Assembly: GCA_031472005.1 (NCBI GenBank)
Contig: PZJY01000002.1
Span: 3,162,001-3,226,000 of the forward strand
Length of the DNA: 64,000 bases
Reading direction: 5' to 3'
From: Tetracladium setigerum
Lineage: Eukaryota > Ascomycota > Leotiomycetes > Helotiales
Under the pieces are notes generated by a model, which searched no databases, was not told the DNA's origin, and saw only the letters and a program-made list of their open reading frames with translations. The position numbers and the translations under genes are program-made. Shown here one piece after another: positions 56,949-64,000 of this stretch (positions within the stretch are counted from its first letter, which is position 1; the number at the start of each line of letters is the position of its first letter).

Positions 56949-59313
56949 TCAAAAGGCCTCCTCATCGGTCCAATTGGTTTCGCTACCGGAGATGATTCTA
57001 TTGCCGTGAACATCCGTCATCATTGGTCGATCGTCGTGTCCATAAGGAGGAAAGCCCTTTGCCTTCTTTATTGTGCCTGATGGACCATAATGATCCTCCG
57101 GAGTCGCACGCTTAGACCGAGCTGCTCGAAGTTTGGCGTAGTAGGCATCGGTTGCATCTTCTTCTTCATCTTCACTTGGGTAACTTTCCCAGTTGGAAGT
57201 AGATGTTGTAGTAGCCGCTGAGGTGTTGGAGATTTGTCGACTAGGTGGCGCTGAAGGATATGAGGATGCGGAAGAATGCGCCATACGATCTTGACGCATC
57301 GAGGTGTGGAGTTCATGGTGGGATCGGTGAGGTTGATATCTGTCATCGTAGACGTCTTCTGGTGTGATATGTCGTACACTCCCGCTTGATACTGATACTA
57401 CACTTTCAGCACGTGAGTTTGAGACAGGTGTAGGTGCTACGAATTCCCTCATCTTTGGAGGAGGGGCTCGAAGTGGTGGTCCCATCTTCCCCCTCAAATC
57501 CAAACTACTCTCTTGTACTTGCAGTGTAGCGGTAGGTCGTGCGCGACGTTCTGGTGAGTTGCCTCCATAGTTTAAGTTAGTGAGTGGTGCTCGGGCAGGA
57601 ATCTTTGATGGCGATTGAGCTCGAACAGAACTTGCGAGAGGGTTGTTGCGCTTCAAAGTTCCCCCGGCGACTGGAGTTTTGGCACCAGCTCGGCTTGGAG
57701 CTCTGGGTGGAGGAGCTGTGGACTTCACGCTATTGGTACGACTTGTTGGGGCGGACTTTTTGGCGGAGGGTGGTGGGCCAGCTGGTGTTTTCGATCGTGG
57801 TCCGGGAACAACAGCTCTTGATTCCGATGCTTCCAATTCATCAAGATATCTTTCTCCATGAACCAAGAATGGCCTGCCATATTCGTCCTCCCATTTCTCC
57901 AATACCTTCCTGAGGTTCACCGCAATCTTCGGTAGATCCTTCGCGATTCGCTTTCTCATCTTCTCTTCACGAAGCAATCGGGTTGGATCTCTCTTCTCGC
58001 CCTTTTGTCCACGTCCCATAAGCCGAGAAGCATCTTGACTGGATGCTTGTAGGTCATCACGATCCTTGACAAGGGATCGGTGGTTTTCGATAAGGGCCAA
58101 TGTTGGCGCACGTTGTTCCTTCAAGACCTCCAATCGTTCAATTTCCTGTTCGTGGGCCTCGAGCAAAGCATCGCTATACACATCCGAGAATGCAGGTGTG
58201 AAGTCCAACATCTCCTCCTCGGAGAAATAGAGTCCATCCCATAGTTCCTGTAGCTTGTATCGCGCATCTTCAACGAAGAGATGTAAGTTTTGTCGCTTCA
58301 ACTCGTTTAGTCTTGCTAGCTCGTCCTCGAATTCGTTGATTTGTCGGACACCGCAACCACGGTTACCATTCAAGAACCTCCTTCTCTCAAGCTGTTCGAC
58401 ACCAAGCTTCTCCCAGAGTCCTTCAACTGTTGCCTGTAGGTCCTTGAGGCGCCTCTCTCTTGATTTCTTCTCATCCGACAACTTGTCCCTCTTCGACCGC
58501 AGTCTAGCAATATCTTCTTCGTGCAATCCAAGTTGTTCAGGAGAGTCGCGATAGTGTTTGACAATAGCCGCATCGGTTTGTGCTTGAGGAACCCCTAGTT
58601 CGGCATATAATTGGATAATGTTTTCGGAGAGAGCCTTGACTGTCGCAACTCGACGAGTATATTCTTCATATACACGCGTAAATTCATCATCCAATTTAGC
58701 TACATACGTGGCTGAGAGGTCGAAGGTGGGTGGTATATTTGCATTGGGTGATGTGGGAGGTAAGGTGATCTTGACGAAGGATTTCTCGAGGTGAGAGGAG
58801 TAGGATTCAAGGGCTTGTACGAGTTCTGTTATGTGTAAGTAATGACCTTGTTGAGCTTACTTGTTTACTTACTTTTGACCTGCTCGAAGCGCTCCCTGTG
58901 CAATTTCGAGATCTGAAGGTGCTTTTCCTTGAGTCCTTGTAGACATCTTGACAAAGGGTACGTAATCTTAAGATTCTCATCCTCCGCTTCGTACTCATGA
59001 TGCGCCTTATTGTCGTCGAGCGATGCGTCCATTTGCTTTATAGTTGTGATGATACGTTGAGCCTCCTCGGCCATTTCATTCTTCTCGGATGTGACTAGTC
59101 GAACTTGATTGTGTAGAGTTTCGGAGAGGGCAGAAAATAACTTGGGACAGATATGTTAGTTCTCTATGCTCTGTAGTGGGATGCAGTAGTTGTGGTACTT
59201 ACTTCCGCCTCCCGACTCTCGCGTTCATGGCTGGGAACTCCAATCTCATCAAAGAGGGCGTGGAGCTGGCCCACGATTGTAGCGACCTGCGATGCTAGAT
59301 AGCCGGTATCCAT
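56949..59313 (-). CDS. ase1: Microtubule bundling protein Ase1/PRC1/MAP65
   Basis: Three exons (59313-59203, 59140-58873, 58825-56949), introns 62 and 47 bp, 751 residues. MDTGYLASQVATIVGQLHAL then FDEIGVPSHERESREAE starts the long coiled-coil/spectrin-like region (LKITYPLSRCLQGLKEKHLQ, ALSENIIQLYAELGVPQAQT). The conserved microtubule-binding block is KRQNLHLFVEDARYKLQELW followed by FSEEEMLDFTPAF, with RKVLEKWEDEYGRPFLVHGE near residue 410. The C-terminal 300 residues are basic and Ser/Pro-rich. Family knowledge: Ase1 crosslinks antiparallel microtubules in the spindle midzone and interphase bundles, and is a Cdk target; many SP sites here fit that. Confidence 0.94.
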
Positions 59314-60001
59314 TTTGAAGTCGACGTAGAAGAATCGTGGTGACGCGCGTAGATTGAATTGCTTCCAAGTGCGATTTGAAGATGTGTTATTAGGATAATG
59401 GTATAGCAAGGATACCTATGTCTGAGCAGATGGGCGAGTGGAGGGCAGCGACTGCGAATGCTGCAAGTGAAGAAGAAGAACAGCTCATCCAAGGGCGCGC
59501 ACACCTCGTTGCTGGATTTCGAGAGTTGAAGTTGTTTGTTTCTGCATTCGTGACTTCGTGGCTTCGACCTCGATTACTTGATGGAGATGCTTGAATCCTG
59601 ACCTGGTGTGAGGGCGGGTGAGGTCAGCGCGGCTGCCACAACAGAATGGTCGGCTTGTGGTTGACACGGCAACAGCCCCAACGACATGGGGGCAAGAGTG
59701 ATCAACAGATCCCCCTTCAGTTCCTCCTTCGTCCTTTCGCCTCGGATTATCTGAAACGCCGGCCAAGATTCCGCCGTGGCCAATCATATGTCAGCAACGG
59801 AGCTGCCTTTCTTCCAACCCCGCCATAGCTCACAGCAAGGCTGCCATTCTCATGTTCTCATGTTCTCATGTTCTCATCCCTCTATCCCTCCATCACCAAC
59901 GACTTCCGCGACTTCACAACGTCACGATAGTCGGTTGGATATCCCAACTGCAAGAAACGTTCTTTTAATCCTTGGGAGACTCCTGAGAGATATCCGTCAC
60001 G
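59314..60001. promoter_or_regulatory. Divergent promoter of ase1 and CSN5
   Basis: 688 bp between two opposite starts. Includes an 8-bp tandem ATGTTCTC repeat (four units near 59849-59877). No factor site is claimed. Confidence 0.5.
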
Positions 60002-61121
60002 ATGGATACTGCGTTCAAGACATGGGGTGTGTGTTTGATGATCTACCTCTCCATCGCCTGTCGTGACCGCCTTGTCCCCAGAAATGTGTTGCTAACACCC
60101 AGTGTTAGAGCTTGACAACAACGTCCAGCTCGTCGACCCTCACCGCGATGCCCTCTACACCTACGACACCGCAGAGCAGAAAACCATCGGCGACGCAAAG
60201 CCATGGAAGACCGACCCCAACCACTTCAAGAATGTGCGAATCTCGGCCGTTGCCCTGCTCAAGATGGTTATGCACGCACGATCCGGAGGCTCCATCGAAG
60301 TCATGGGTCTGATGCAGGGAAAGATTTCAGGAGATACTATCATTGTCACCGATGCATTCCGACTACCAGTTGAGGGCACGGAAACACGAGTTAATGCGCA
60401 AGATGAGGCCAACGAATATATGGTTGGCTATTTGCAGGCTTGTCGAGACCAGGGTAAGCTGGAGAACGCAGTGGGATGGTATCATAGTCATCCGGGTTAC
60501 GGTTGCTGGCTCAGTGGTATTGATGTTGGCACGCAAGCAACTCAACAAATGTTCTCTGATCCCTTCCTTGCTGTTGTGATCGACCCCGACCGAACCATCT
60601 CAGCAGGCAAGGTCGAAATCGGCGCTTTCAGAACCTACCCAGATAACTACAAGCCTCCTTCAACGGGAGCAGATGATGGATATCAAACTATTCCGCTGGC
60701 CAAGATTGAGGATTTTGGCGCTCATGCAAGCAGGTACTACTCTCTTGAGGTCACTCATTACAAGAGTACGCTGGATACACATCTCCTGGAGCTTCTCTGG
60801 AATAAGTACTGGGTACAAACACTCAGCCAAAGTCCACTCTTCACCAACCGCGATTACAGCAGCAAGCAGATGCTTGATTTGAGCTCCAAGATCCGACAGG
60901 CGAGTACTGGCATTTCACGAACAAGAGGCCCTCAGAGCGATAGAGGATCTGGCCGCATGGACCAGCAATTAGAGAAAGTTGTGAGAGACAGCAAGAAGAT
61001 TGCCGGAGAGGAGAAGACTGGTTTGATGGCTGGGGAGGTCAAGGCGAGGCTGTTCAACGGTTTGGGAGAATCATTCAAGAGCCAATCGGAATCTGCAGTT
61101 CCAGCTTCCGAAGACTCATGA
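60002..61121 (+). CDS. csn5: COP9 signalosome subunit 5 (JAMM deneddylase)
   Basis: Two exons (60002-60026, 60109-61121), 82-bp intron, 345 residues. The 25-nt first exon gives MDTAFKTW and joins to [17 protein letters not shown], the usual CSN5 N-terminus. The JAMM zinc site is complete: Glu72 in [11 protein letters not shown] and H134-S-H136 ... S144 ... D147 in [14 protein letters not shown]. Family knowledge: CSN5 is the catalytic subunit of the COP9 signalosome, removing Nedd8 from cullins and so tuning SCF ligases; in filamentous fungi it links to light response, development and secondary metabolism. The fold is complete through [20 protein letters not shown] and the C-terminal helices. 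Confidence 0.96.
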
Positions 61122-61415
61122 GGTAAAATGGTTGATGTGTAGGAAGATGGATTTCACTCGCACTACAGCGCATTAGTCGACATAGAATATCAGAAATGGC
61201 GTTTACGGAGGGACGAAATCATGAAAAAAACGACCAAACGACCTCGACTACATAGCATAGAGGTTACAGACTTAAAGAAAGCTATGATACACATGATCCT
61301 ACAAATCTATGACACATGACAACCGTTTCCTTTTCCTTTCCTTTTTCGGTCTCGACTCTGGCACCCCTTCACTCTATATAATTACAATGCTCCACTGATG
61401 CTGCCAGCAGAATTC
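61122..61415. other. Convergent 3' flanks
   Basis: 294 bp between CSN5 and the mitochondrial GluRS; no feature beyond untranslated sequence. Confidence 0.5.
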
Positions 61416-63693
<2,278 letters not shown>

Positions 63694-64000
63694 ATGGCGT
63701 CCAACAGCGCTGATGAGACAGACCTTTATGGTGAGTTGCACGATATATATGCCGCGGTCCTGCAATCTAATTCGGAGAAGGTGTTCTAGGTATTGAGAAG
63801 TCTGCAACCAAGTCCGAGATCAAGAAGGCCTTTCACAAGGTGTGTGCTTCTCTCACAGTCTCCAACTCGTTGACCCCACGCTAACAAGTCCCAGGCAGCG
63901 CTGCAACATCACCCCGACAAAGTCGCAGAAGACAAGAGGGAGGAATCCGAACACAAGTTCAAGGTAGCCCAACAGGCATACGACATTCTACATGATGAAG
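63694..64000 (+). CDS. DnaJ-family J-domain protein, 3' truncated by the window edge
   Basis: Exons 63694-63730, 63790-63839 and 63895 to the edge, introns 59 and 55 bp. The visible 64 or so residues start MASNSADETDLYGIEKSATK and form a J domain: KKAFHKAALQHHPDKVAEDK with the HPD triad that stimulates Hsp70 ATPase, then FKVAQQAYDILHDE. Lacking the C-terminus, the co-chaperone class cannot be assigned. In exon 1 the usual YxxLGxxKSA motif reads YGIEKSA, two or three residues shorter than most. Confidence 0.88.

Overview
The window is nuclear DNA of a filamentous ascomycete. Most genes are interrupted by short introns (about 43-80 bp) with GTRNGT-like donors, CTAAC/CTAAT branch points and YAG acceptors. 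Intergenic spaces are short, and the set of housekeeping orthologues (FEX, CSN5, Vps16, Tul1/Dsc1, IRS4, erp38/TigA-type PDI) is typical of Pezizomycotina. Codon style and protein flavour suggest Leotiomycetes (Botrytis/Sclerotinia-like), but that is inference.

Layout. 0.6-4.1 kb: Sec14/Pdr16-like lipid transfer protein and the alpha subunit of mitochondrial processing peptidase (both minus). 5.2-7.1 kb: a Dma1-type FHA-RING ubiquitin ligase (plus). 7.9-11.0 kb: Vps16 of HOPS/CORVET (minus). 11.3-12.5 kb: Mg-chelatase-like protein. 13.1-14.7 kb: Zn2Cys6 factor. 15.7-17.0 kb: ER protein disulfide isomerase. 17.3-17.7 kb: small HSBP1-like coiled coil. 18.1-20.7 kb: Tul1/Dsc1 RING ligase. 21-22.7 kb: S28 serine peptidase. 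23.8-25.3 kb: fluoride exporter, divergent from uracil phosphoribosyltransferase (25.7-26.5 kb). 27.3-28.1 kb: Sec2-like Rab GEF. 28.8-30.2 kb: unknown 386-aa protein. 30.9-31.5 kb: ribosomal protein eL32. 32-39 kb: accessory island. 40.3-42.1 kb: IRS4 EH-domain protein. 43.5-46.5 kb: DNA ligase IV. 50.1-51.6 kb: conserved-looking unknown. 53.5-55.7 kb: PTR2-type peptide transporter. 56.9-59.3 kb: Ase1/PRC1 microtubule bundler, divergent from CSN5 (60.0-61.1 kb). 61.4-63.3 kb: mitochondrial Glu-tRNA synthetase, divergent from a J-domain gene cut by the right edge.

The most unusual part is 32-39 kb. It contains a BTB/POZ gene, a strongly derivatised histone H3 gene, a divergently transcribed gene for a coiled, very acidic protein, and a seven-exon gene for an unrecognised 612-aa protein with an acidic N-terminus. 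The H3-like protein keeps the first eight canonical tail residues but has Q instead of K9. About 80 extra residues follow (four 6-residue acidic units, then eleven 5-residue AGK units), then VKKP and a divergent histone fold, then a C-terminal extension. Both members of the divergent pair carry a tandem, decayed copy of about 100 bp of their own 3' end directly after the stop. Diverged copies of one dispersed repeat lie at 32.0-32.4 kb and 42.99-43.18 kb, in the same orientation, on either side of this region and IRS4.

A data-quality pattern matters for any user. Six places in otherwise conserved genes (Zn2Cys6 factor, Dsc1, IRS4 twice, LIG4, mitochondrial GluRS) show a frame break, and all have the same polarity, as if one base were missing, several beside homopolymers. 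This looks more like systematic undercalling than six independent mutations. The island genes have no such breaks.
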